NCBI RefSeq assembly: GCF_900114825.1
Contig: NZ_FOUI01000004.1
Location: 62,001 to 126,000 of the forward strand
Direction: 5' to 3'
Source of the DNA: Halopseudomonas yangmingensis
Lineage (GTDB): Bacteria; Pseudomonadota; Gammaproteobacteria; Pseudomonadales; Pseudomonadaceae
Length of the DNA: 64,000 nucleotides
The translations under genes were made by a program, and so were the position numbers. Under the pieces are notes generated by a model that was given only the letters and a program-made list of their open reading frames with translations, did no database searches and was not told the DNA's origin. Below are positions 27,165-34,968 of the stretch, piece by piece (the first letter of the stretch is position 1; each line of letters starts with the position of its first letter).

Positions 27165-29390
27165 TCAAAAGTCCAGCTCTGCACTCAGATAGTATTGGCG
27201 GGGGCTGTCGTAGAGGTTTTCCCGCCAGGTCATGCCTTGCTTGTCGAGCCGTTGTTGCCAGTTCAATGCCAGTGTCAGTTGGCTGGCGGGGGTGACCTGC
27301 ATGCGCTTTTCGATACGGGCATCTACCCGTTCAAAGCGGCGCTCATTGAGCTTGTCGGCACCATGATAGATCAGGCTGGTATGCCAGTTGGCCGGCCACT
27401 GGCGCAACCAGGCAGCAGATCCCGAGTGTTTGGGCGTCAGTCGCTGGTCCATGCTAGCTGTGGCATCAAAGCGGATCCGTGCGTGGGTCAGGCGCAGCCG
27501 GTCGTTACGGGTCACGCGCCAGTCAATCTGGCTCTCAAAGCCGCGGAAGTTGGCCTCGGACTCGTTGTCAGGCAGGAAGTCTTCAATTTTCAGTGGCTGG
27601 CTGTTCAGGTCGCGCAGCTGTTCGCGGAAATAGCGTATGTCAATGCTCAAGCCCTGCTCGGCAAAATGCCCGTTGTAACCCAGCTCACGGGAACGCATCT
27701 GTTCCTGGCCCAGATTGCCGGGGCCTGTGGCGGTTATATAGTACTGTTGCGGTCCGCTGACCGGGCCACTGAGGTTCTTCACCGGATAGGACCAGGTGGC
27801 GTTGTTTTCAAACATGTCGGGTGAGCGCACTGCCTCGGAATAGACCAGTCGCAGGCTGTGCTGGGGGGCCAGGAACAGGTGGCTGGCCAGGCGCGGCGAG
27901 AAGGAGTCGCCAATCCGTCTGTCATCCTCATACATGCCGCCGGCCTGCAGCAGCAGACGCTGGTGCGGGCGGTACTCGATGTTGCTGAACAACTGGTAGA
28001 TCCGGTTGTTGAGAACGCCACCAAAATAGGTTTGGGAGTTGACCCGGTCTTCACGCACACTGGCGCCATTGACCATGCGCAGTTGCTCACTGATTCGCAG
28101 GGTGTCCTGGACTTCAAGGTGGTAGCGGCTTTCACGCAGGTTCTGGTTGATGTCCCAGCAGGCCATTTCGCTGTCGAGCAGGGCCAGGCGTTGTTGCTCG
28201 ACCTGCAATGCCAGCTCCCCATGTTCGGGCAGGTAGGTGCCTCTCATGCTGCCTTCCATGTATTCAGGTAAAGTCAACCCGTTCCAGATGCGTGGAGTGC
28301 GCAGCCAGCGGGAAACCCTGCGCGCCCCCAGTGAGGTCATGCCCGCCAGCTGTTGCAGTTCCGGCGAGAAGACCAGCGGGCTGTCGCAGACCCGCCAGTC
28401 CCTCAGTCGCTCCATATGCTGGGCATAGGCCAGTACCTGCAGGTTGTGATCTGAACTCAGGTCGTTGTTCCAGCGCAACTGGACCGCATAGTCGCGGTTT
28501 CGGTAGTCGGATTTTGGTGCGTACTGGGTGATGTTGCTGTCATAACCGCCCAGCGCTGGAGTTACTGGCTGCAGGAAGGGCTCGTAGTCGTAGTAGCTTT
28601 GCCGGGTCATTTCGCTGGCGGCGACTTGCCAGTCGATACTTTGGCTGGCGTTCAACTGAATAGCACTGCGCAGGTTGAAGCGGCTGCCACGACGACCATC
28701 TCGGTAATCCTGGTCGGGTTCAAATTGACGAAAGCCAAGAATGCCGCCGAAGGTGTCAAAACCATCATCCTCGATGCCAGAGAGGCTCAGGCGTGTCTGG
28801 CTGTTGGCGGTGCTGAATGACTGGCTGGCATACCAGTCGTTGACACCGCGCTTGCCCTTTACCACTTTCAGGCGGGTGCCAATGTCCTCGCGCGGGTGGC
28901 GGGTGACAATATTGACCACGCCAAGAAATGCGTTGGCGCCATAGGCGGCGGTATTCGGGCCACGAAATACCTCGATGTGATCAATGTCCTCGATAGCCAG
29001 CGGAATCTCTGCCCAGTCCACCGTGGCCAGTCCCGGACGGTATACCGAACGGCCGTCAATCAGCACTTGCAGGCGTCTGGCCTCGGTAATGCTGGTGCCG
29101 TGGTAATTGACATTGAACTGGTTGCCGCGTCGCTGGCCGACCATCATGCCGGGCACCAGACGGAGGATTTCGGGAATGTCGCGCGCGCCTGAGGCACGGA
29201 TCAGTTCCCGGTCGATCAGCGTCATGCTGCCGGGAACTTCCGCGGCGGACTGTCGCAAGCGGCTGGCTGTGAGGATATCGGGTAGCTGAGGTTGGTCAAT
29301 CAGCAGGTTGTCGAGCGCCAGACCGTCCAATGGAACGGCGCTGAGCAACCATGCTCCCAGAAATACAGGCAGGTTCTTGTGGATTGGCAT
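27165..29390 (-). CDS. TonB-dependent outer-membrane receptor
   Basis: A receptor of about 741 residues. The signal peptide ends near LDGLAL; the plug follows (LTASRLRQSAAEVPGSMTLI, IPEILRLVPGM, VLIDGRSVYRPG, IEVFRGPNTAAYGANAFLGVVNIVTR) and then a barrel ending YYLSAELDF with terminal Phe. The plug resembles BtuB/colicin-I-receptor-like proteins. No Fur box was seen upstream, so the cargo may not be iron. First gene of a three-gene operon with the binding protein (30 nt on) and the hybrid kinase. An alternative start at 29423 would add 11 residues; neither has a strong ribosome site. Confidence 0.88.
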   Translation of the reverse strand: MPIHKNLPVFLGAWLLSAVPLDGLALDNLLIDQPQLPDILTASRLRQSAAEVPGSMTLIDRELIRASGARDIPEILRLVPGMMVGQRRGNQFNVNYHGTSITEARRLQVLIDGRSVYRPGLATVDWAEIPLAIEDIDHIEVFRGPNTAAYGANAFLGVVNIVTRHPREDIGTRLKVVKGKRGVNDWYASQSFSTANSQTRLSLSGIEDDGFDTFGGILGFRQFEPDQDYRDGRRGSRFNLRSAIQLNASQSIDWQVAASEMTRQSYYDYEPFLQPVTPALGGYDSNITQYAPKSDYRNRDYAVQLRWNNDLSSDHNLQVLAYAQHMERLRDWRVCDSPLVFSPELQQLAGMTSLGARRVSRWLRTPRIWNGLTLPEYMEGSMRGTYLPEHGELALQVEQQRLALLDSEMACWDINQNLRESRYHLEVQDTLRISEQLRMVNGASVREDRVNSQTYFGGVLNNRIYQLFSNIEYRPHQRLLLQAGGMYEDDRRIGDSFSPRLASHLFLAPQHSLRLVYSEAVRSPDMFENNATWSYPVKNLSGPVSGPQQYYITATGPGNLGQEQMRSRELGYNGHFAEQGLSIDIRYFREQLRDLNSQPLKIEDFLPDNESEANFRGFESQIDWRVTRNDRLRLTHARIRFDATASMDQRLTPKHSGSAAWLRQWPANWHTSLIYHGADKLNERRFERVDARIEKRMQVTPASQLTLALNWQQRLDKQGMTWRENLYDSPRQYYLSAELDF

Positions 29391-29456
29391 GATGGCGGAC
29401 GGCCTTGGTTGTAATGGCTTCATATTACCCGCAGTCCATGGTTTTTCCAGTCGCTT

Positions 29457-29486
29457 TTCACTGTTATTCTCGCGCCGGCCTATACT
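29457..29486 (+). promoter_or_regulatory. Possible sigma70 promoter of gpsA
   Basis: A good -10 TATACT (29481-29486) lies 18 nt after TTCACT, about 60 nt before the gpsA ATG, in the 155-bp gap shared with the divergent TonB receptor gene. Confidence 0.5.
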
Positions 29487-29545
29487 CGGGCAAGGCTGCG
29501 GCAGCGCCGCCCGGGTCATGAACTGGATGTTTGCGAGGAGTTTGC

Positions 29546-30595
29546 ATGAGTGACAAGCCAACGGTGGCAGTGCTGGGTGGTGGTAGTTTCGGGACCACGC
29601 TGGGCGGCCTGATGGCAGCCAACGGCATTGATGTGACCCTGTGGATGCGTGATGCCGGGCTGGCTGCGACTATTCGTGAGACGCGGCAGAACAGCCGTTA
29701 TCTGCCGGACATTCAGCTGGATCCACGCCTGCAGGTAGAAACTGACCTGCAGCAGGTGCTTGCAAGCGCCAGTCTGGTTTTTCTGGCTATCCCCAGCGGC
29801 GCCTTTCGCAGTGTGCTGCGCGAAGCGGCTCCGCTGTTGGCCGGTAAGGGCATCGTCAGCACCACCAAGGGTATCGAGCAGCCGGGTTTTCTGATGATGA
29901 GCGAGATTGTCGCCGAGGAAGTGCCGACGGCACGTGTTGCTGTATTGTCAGGTCCCAATCTGGCGCGCGAGATGGCTGCCGGAGCGCTGACCGCTACGGT
30001 GGTCGCCAGTGCAGACGATCAACTGTGCCGTGAGGTGCAGCAGGTACTGGGCAGCCGTACCTTGCGTGTGTATGCCAGTCAGGATCATTACGGGGTTGAG
30101 CTGGGCGGCGCACTGAAAAACGTCTATGCGATTATTTCGGGGATGGCGGCGGCCATGGGCATGGGGGAAAACACCCGCAGCATGCTGATTACCCGTGCGC
30201 TGGCCGAAATGACCCGGTTTGCTGTTCATATGGGTGCCAATCCGCTGACTTTCCTTGGTCTTGCCGGGGTGGGTGATCTGATCGTCACCTGTATGTCACC
30301 CCTGTCACGTAACTATCAGGTAGGGCATGCCCTGGGTCAGGGCTTGTCTCTGGAAGAGAGCGTTGCTCGTCTGGGGCAGGTGGCCGAGGGCGTCAATACA
30401 CTCAAGGTGTTGCGCCAGAAAGCCGAGGAGGAGGGTGTGTACATGCCTCTGGTCAATGGTCTGCACGCCATACTTTTCGAGCAGTTGCCGCTGGACAGGG
30501 TGGTCGGAGCCCTGATGGGTGGCGAACAGAAGCATGATGTCGAGTTTGCGGCATTGTGGTTTGCCGGTGAATGGAACCGAGGAGAAGACAAATGA
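29546..30595 (+). CDS. gpsA: Glycerol-3-phosphate dehydrogenase [NAD(P)+]
   Basis: A 349-residue cytoplasmic enzyme that reduces dihydroxyacetone phosphate to sn-glycerol-3-phosphate for phospholipid synthesis. Seen: Rossmann motif [24 protein letters not shown], the catalytic-Lys region [14 protein letters not shown] and the C-terminal helix with [16 protein letters not shown]. The ATG at 29546 follows GAGGAG. It leads an operon with DUF4389 and sixA; the stop overlaps the next start (ATGA). Confidence 0.97.
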   Translation: MSDKPTVAVLGGGSFGTTLGGLMAANGIDVTLWMRDAGLAATIRETRQNSRYLPDIQLDPRLQVETDLQQVLASASLVFLAIPSGAFRSVLREAAPLLAGKGIVSTTKGIEQPGFLMMSEIVAEEVPTARVAVLSGPNLAREMAAGALTATVVASADDQLCREVQQVLGSRTLRVYASQDHYGVELGGALKNVYAIISGMAAAMGMGENTRSMLITRALAEMTRFAVHMGANPLTFLGLAGVGDLIVTCMSPLSRNYQVGHALGQGLSLEESVARLGQVAEGVNTLKVLRQKAEEEGVYMPLVNGLHAILFEQLPLDRVVGALMGGEQKHDVEFAALWFAGEWNRGEDK

Positions 30596-30903
30596 ATCCG
30601 CTGCGCAGTCTGGGGTCGGCTGATTTCTGGATACGTCTGGGTTGGATGTTGCTGTTTGTGCTGGCCTGGCAGGTGGCCGAGGTGTTGTTGCTGCTGACCG
30701 TTCTGGCGCAATTGTTCTGGCGCGTGCTCTATGCCGAAGATCATCCCTGTCTGGCGCGCTGGGGACAGGCGCTCGGGCACTACGTCCGACAGATTGCAGC
30801 CTTTCTGACCAGCGCAGAAGCCGTCAAGCCCTGGCCTTTTGTCGAATGGCCGGGGTCATGCGGACAGCGTTCTGTTCGCCTGCCGCGCCCGCCGGCCAAC
30901 TGA
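30592..30903 (+). CDS. DUF4389 membrane protein
   Basis: A 103-residue protein with two closely spaced hydrophobic helices (about 13-50) and a conserved region [23 protein letters not shown], here noted by its ends F-W-R-V-L and L-G-H-Y, typical of DUF4389. Function unknown. Both ends overlap its neighbours (4 nt with gpsA, 1 nt with sixA), so it is translationally coupled in the operon. Confidence 0.78.
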   Translation: MNPLRSLGSADFWIRLGWMLLFVLAWQVAEVLLLLTVLAQLFWRVLYAEDHPCLARWGQALGHYVRQIAAFLTSAEAVKPWPFVEWPGSCGQRSVRLPRPPAN

Positions 30904-31361
30904 TGCGTTTGTGGGTAATGCGCCATGGCGCCGCCGAGTTGCGTGCCGAGCGGGATGCTGACAGGCGACTGAGTGCTGCAGGGCGTGAGGAAGTTCGCGT
31001 CATGGCTGGCAGGTTCGCTGAAATGCTCCCGCAGCGGCTGTTGTGCAGTCCTTATCTGCGCACCCGACAGACAGTCCAGGTGTTGCAGGAGGCTCTGCCG
31101 GGGTTGCCACCGGCCCAGCAGGTTGACTGGTTGACGCCGGACACTGATCCCGATGCCGTGCTGCTTCAGCTGTGTGCACTCGAGGCGCAGGATACGTTGC
31201 TGGTCAGCCATCAGCCGCTCTCAGGTCTTCTGATCAGTCTGTTGATCGAGGGTAACCGCCGCGGTCGCTATCCGATGCCTACAGCGGCCCTGGCCAGTCT
31301 TGACTGCGAGTTGCCGGCGAGCGGTGCGGCGCGCTTGCTGGGGCTTGACTGGCCGGAATGA
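30903..31361 (+). CDS. sixA: Phosphohistidine phosphatase SixA-type
   Basis: A 152-residue histidine-phosphatase-superfamily protein. The catalytic RHG motif is in WVMRHGAAE, the second catalytic His in LLVSHQPLSG, with conserved Arg in SPYLRTRQT. SixA removes phosphate from HPt-domain histidines (ArcB in E. coli). A hybrid kinase lacking its own HPt domain sits 4.7 kb away in the divergent operon, which makes a functional link conceivable but unproven. The start overlaps the previous stop (TGATG). Confidence 0.9.
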   Translation: MRLWVMRHGAAELRAERDADRRLSAAGREEVRVMAGRFAEMLPQRLLCSPYLRTRQTVQVLQEALPGLPPAQQVDWLTPDTDPDAVLLQLCALEAQDTLLVSHQPLSGLLISLLIEGNRRGRYPMPTAALASLDCELPASGAARLLGLDWPE

Positions 31362-31481
31362 GAGGCGGCGCGCATCCTTGATATTGCCCACTTGTTGGCT
31401 GGCCTTGTGCGTGGGATAGTCAAGACCCTGAAGGGTGGTTTTGTGGAATATCATCCAAACAACAATAAAACGAGGAAGCCC

Positions 31482-33161
31482 ATGACCGATCGTCATGTGC
31501 CTGCACCCGAATCGGTGCTTGAGTCCTTTTATCTGCACGAGCAGCAGCAGCCGGAACAGGTCTTGCTGGTGCAACCTCTTGAGGATGACCAGGTTGTCGA
31601 GTACAGCTGGCGCCAGGTCGGTGATCAGGTGCGGCGAATGGCCGCCTGGCTGCGCGGTATGCAGCTGCCTGCGGGCAGCCATGTAGGAATTCTCTCGGTC
31701 AACTGTGCCCACTGGATCATGGCTGATCTGGCGGTGTGGATGGCCGGTCATGTGTCAGTACCGCTGTTTCAGGGCCAAACCGCGGAGTCTCTCGGTGATG
31801 TAATCGAACACGCCGATTTGCGCCTGCTTTTTCTGGGGCCAACCCGGAACTGGGCGTCAGTACGTGACGGAATCCCCTCGCAACTCTCACTGATCGGCCT
31901 TCCCGGAGCGCCTGAAGAACCGTCCCTGCTGGGTTGGGATACGGTAATGGCCAGCTGCGAGCCGCTGAAAGAGAGTCCTCGACCGGATCCGGAAAGCCTT
32001 GCGAGTATTTTGTATACCTCGGGCACAACCGGCACACCCAAGGGCGTGATGCTGAGTTTTTCGGCGATGGCCTTTTCTGCACTGAATGCCATTCGCCTGC
32101 TGGGCGTTGACCAGCATGACCGGGCTTTTTGCCATATGCCGCTGGCTCACGTTGCCGAACGACAGTCCACCGAGATATGCATGTTGATGGCGGGCGGCTC
32201 CTTGTATTTCTGCCGGGGACGCACGTTTTTCAGACGAGATATTCGGCGCGCGAAGCCTACAGTGCTTATGACTGTGCCGCATGTGCTGGAGCGCATGCGT
32301 CAGGGTGTCGAGGAGCAAGTGCCACAGCACCTGCTTGGATTGTTGCTGCGCATGCCCTGGTACGGTGCCCTGTTGGCCCGTCGCATCCGCCGCGAGTTGG
32401 GTTTTGACAGTCTGCGCTATCTGGTGTGTGGTGGTGGCGTGGTACCGGAGCGTCTGCTCGACTGGTATCGCCGAATCGGCATATTGACCAGCGAGGTCTA
32501 TGGCATGACCGAGAACTGCGGTTATTCGCATCTGGGACGGCCGCGCAAGCCGCGCAAGGGGCGAATCGGCTTGCCCAATCCGGGCGTGGAATGCCGTCTG
32601 GACTCCGAAGGCCAGTTACTGGTCCGTAGCAAGGCCAACATGCTCGGTTATTACAAGGATGACAGTACAACGGCCGAGGCGTTGGATGCCGAAGGTTTTC
32701 TGCATACCGGTGATCTGGCTGACATCGATAATGAGGGCTTTCTGCGCCTTGCCGGTCGATTGAGCGAGCGTTTCAAGACCAGCAAGGGACACTTTGTGCT
32801 GCCGGCGGATATTGAAGTGCGTCTGCGCGAACATCCACAGGTTGCGCAGGCCTGTGTGCTGGGTGAGGGGTTGCCGCAGCCGCTGGCATTACTGCAGCTG
32901 GCCAGAGAGTCAGAAGGTGACAGAAGCGCCAAGCTTGAATCGAGCCTGCGCGAGCTGCTGGCGACAGTCAATGCGCAGTTGGGGCGGCACCAGCGTCTGG
33001 CATGTCTGATCGTGATTGTTGATGACTGGCAGGCCCTCCCCGGATTTATTACCCCCACGCGCAAGCTGCGTCGACACCGTGTCGAGGCAACCTATCGTGA
33101 CATGCTGCCGCTGTGGGCGGTCAGCGGACGGGAAGTGGTCTGGCAGCAACCGTCAGAGTAG
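31482..33161 (+). CDS. AMP-binding enzyme, long-chain acyl-CoA synthetase-like
   Basis: A 559-residue ANL enzyme. Motifs: ILYTSGTTGTPKGVMLS, YGMTENCGYSHLG, HTGDLADIDNEGFL and GRLSERFKTSKGHFVLP, the last like the eukaryotic ACSL/FadD15 subgroup. The C-terminal catalytic Lys region is TPTRKLRRHRVE. The substrate is probably a long-chain acid. The ATG at 31482 follows CGAGGAAG. It starts 120 bp after sixA, next to an alpha/beta hydrolase 35 bp downstream. Confidence 0.88.
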   Translation: MTDRHVPAPESVLESFYLHEQQQPEQVLLVQPLEDDQVVEYSWRQVGDQVRRMAAWLRGMQLPAGSHVGILSVNCAHWIMADLAVWMAGHVSVPLFQGQTAESLGDVIEHADLRLLFLGPTRNWASVRDGIPSQLSLIGLPGAPEEPSLLGWDTVMASCEPLKESPRPDPESLASILYTSGTTGTPKGVMLSFSAMAFSALNAIRLLGVDQHDRAFCHMPLAHVAERQSTEICMLMAGGSLYFCRGRTFFRRDIRRAKPTVLMTVPHVLERMRQGVEEQVPQHLLGLLLRMPWYGALLARRIRRELGFDSLRYLVCGGGVVPERLLDWYRRIGILTSEVYGMTENCGYSHLGRPRKPRKGRIGLPNPGVECRLDSEGQLLVRSKANMLGYYKDDSTTAEALDAEGFLHTGDLADIDNEGFLRLAGRLSERFKTSKGHFVLPADIEVRLREHPQVAQACVLGEGLPQPLALLQLARESEGDRSAKLESSLRELLATVNAQLGRHQRLACLIVIVDDWQALPGFITPTRKLRRHRVEATYRDMLPLWAVSGREVVWQQPSE

Positions 33162-33196
33162 TTGAATCAGTTGTATTGCTGAAGAGAGAGAGAGGC

Positions 33197-34060
33197 ATGC
33201 AGACAAGCTGTCATGAGGTTCGTTTCACCTTGCCGTCGATTGAAGTGGCAGGCAAGGCCTGGGGGGACCCGCAGGGTCTGCCGTTGATCGCCCTGCACGG
33301 CTGGCTGGACAATGCAGGCAGTTTTGACCGGATTGCGCCCTTGCTGGAGAACGTGCATCTGGTGGCGCTGGACCTGCCCGGACACGGGTTGTCCGGGCAC
33401 CTTCCTGCTGGAGGCTACAGTCTTTGGCAGCAGGCAGCGACGGTATTGCAGGTGGCGGAGGAGTTGGGTTGGCAGCGCTTTGCTCTGCTTGGGCATTCAA
33501 TGGGGGCCATCATCACCGGCATTATTGCTGGCAGTGTTCCGGAGCGTATTACGGCCGCGGCGATGATTGACGGCCTGCTGCCCTTTACCTCGGAAGCCGA
33601 GGATGCGCCGCGCAATATGGCCCGCTTCTTCGAGGCCAGCCTGGCCGCAGGCGAGAAGCGCAAACCGGTTTACGACAGTGTCGAGAAAGCGGTCAGTGCA
33701 CGGGTATTGGGAGGGACCACACCGATCAGTCGGGATGCCGCCTCATTACTGGTCGAACGGGGACTGATGCCGGCACATGGCGGCTGGACCTGGCGAACCG
33801 ATCCGCAGCTGATGCTGCCGTCGCCCTTGCGTTTCACCAACAGTCATGCGGCTGCCTTCATTGAGGCAATCCGTTCGCCAGCCTGCCTGATTCTGGCCAA
33901 TCAAGGGGTAATGCACCGACATCCCCACGTGCTGGAGCAGATAGTGCGGTTCGAGCATATCCAGCAGCACCGTCTGGAAGGAGGTCATCACCTTCACCTG
34001 GAACAGGCTGCACCTGAGGTGGCAACGATTCTTGACAGTTTTTATCGGGCTTTGGCTTGA
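33197..34060 (+). CDS. Alpha/beta-fold hydrolase
   Basis: A 287-residue hydrolase. Oxyanion-hole motif LHGWLDNAGSF, nucleophile Ser in LLGHSMGAI, catalytic His in LEGGHHLHLE near the C terminus. The family resembles serine hydrolase-like proteins (SERHL) of unknown substrate. There is no signal peptide. It follows the acyl-CoA synthetase closely and may be co-transcribed; a thioesterase or esterase role would fit but is inference. The start at ATG 33197 lies after a GAGAGAGAGAGG purine run. Confidence 0.87.
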   Translation: MQTSCHEVRFTLPSIEVAGKAWGDPQGLPLIALHGWLDNAGSFDRIAPLLENVHLVALDLPGHGLSGHLPAGGYSLWQQAATVLQVAEELGWQRFALLGHSMGAIITGIIAGSVPERITAAAMIDGLLPFTSEAEDAPRNMARFFEASLAAGEKRKPVYDSVEKAVSARVLGGTTPISRDAASLLVERGLMPAHGGWTWRTDPQLMLPSPLRFTNSHAAAFIEAIRSPACLILANQGVMHRHPHVLEQIVRFEHIQQHRLEGGHHLHLEQAAPEVATILDSFYRALA

Positions 34061-34139
34061 CCTGTGATCAAACGCTGGGCACCGTGCAGTTAATCCAATC
34101 GGCGGTGATTGCATGACCGCCAGCGAGCAAGGAGTCTGG

Positions 34140-34964
34140 ATGCACCTTCGCAATCTCAGTGCTTTGACCCGTAGCACGGTGGTCGGCGTGTTTGTTCTGC
34201 TGCCGTTTGTCGCGTCGGCAGAGCCTGTTCTGCAAGCCTTTCCACGGGCAGAACTGGTACAGCAGGTGGCGGCTGACAACGCTGATCATGGCGTGGTCAT
34301 CGGCAGCATCCGCCGGATCAACAATCAGTTGCGTGCCGAGCGTGAGGTTCGCGCAGCGGGTGACCTGCTGCGGCGTACCTGGCAAATTCCTGATGGTCAT
34401 ACTGCCGACGAGGCCTTTCGCCAGGCCAAGGGACAATTGCTCGAACGGCCTCATCGTGTGCTGTTTTTCTGTGAGGGTCGTGAATGCGGCAGCAGCAGCC
34501 TGTGGGCCAATCAGGTGCTGAACTTCTCGCGGCTGTACGGCCCTGAGGACAATCAGGCCTATCTGGCGTTGCGTCTGGATGAACAGCCCCAGCGATTTGT
34601 TGCGATTTACTCGATTACCCGCGGCAACCGTCGTGTCTATCTGCACGCTGATGAATTTGTTCCAGAGATACCGGTGGAGGAGGATATTCTGCCAACGCCG
34701 GCGACCCTGTTGAAGTTGTTGCAGGCCGATGGTGTGCTAGAGTTGCCTGAGGTGGTGCTGGAGAATGCTGTCGAGCAGGCGGCGCAGCCCTGGGTGGATG
34801 TTCTGGTACGCATGTTGCGCAGCGATGTGCGTGTGCGCGTACGGATTGACGGTGCAGGTGCGCCTGCCCTGATCAATGCGTTACAGGCAGGAGGCATCCA
34901 TGCACAACGGCTGGATATCGGCCAGCCGGATCCGGCGTCAGGTATTCGCATTACGCGGCTGTGA
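34140..34964 (+). CDS. DUF4892 family exported protein
   Basis: A 274-residue protein with a signal peptide (hydrophobic 10-23, cleavage near VASAEP). The conserved core includes LLERPHRVLFFCEGRECGSSSLWANQV, noted here by its C-E-G-R-E-C-G-S-S centre, which is characteristic of DUF4892. The C terminus has an OmpA-like strand-helix feel (VRVRIDGAG, ALINALQAGGI). Function unknown; periplasmic location is likely. The ATG at 34140 follows AAGGAG. It converges on the penicillin acylase gene with a 4-bp gap. Confidence 0.82.
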   Translation: MHLRNLSALTRSTVVGVFVLLPFVASAEPVLQAFPRAELVQQVAADNADHGVVIGSIRRINNQLRAEREVRAAGDLLRRTWQIPDGHTADEAFRQAKGQLLERPHRVLFFCEGRECGSSSLWANQVLNFSRLYGPEDNQAYLALRLDEQPQRFVAIYSITRGNRRVYLHADEFVPEIPVEEDILPTPATLLKLLQADGVLELPEVVLENAVEQAAQPWVDVLVRMLRSDVRVRVRIDGAGAPALINALQAGGIHAQRLDIGQPDPASGIRITRL

Positions 34965-34968
34965 GTAT

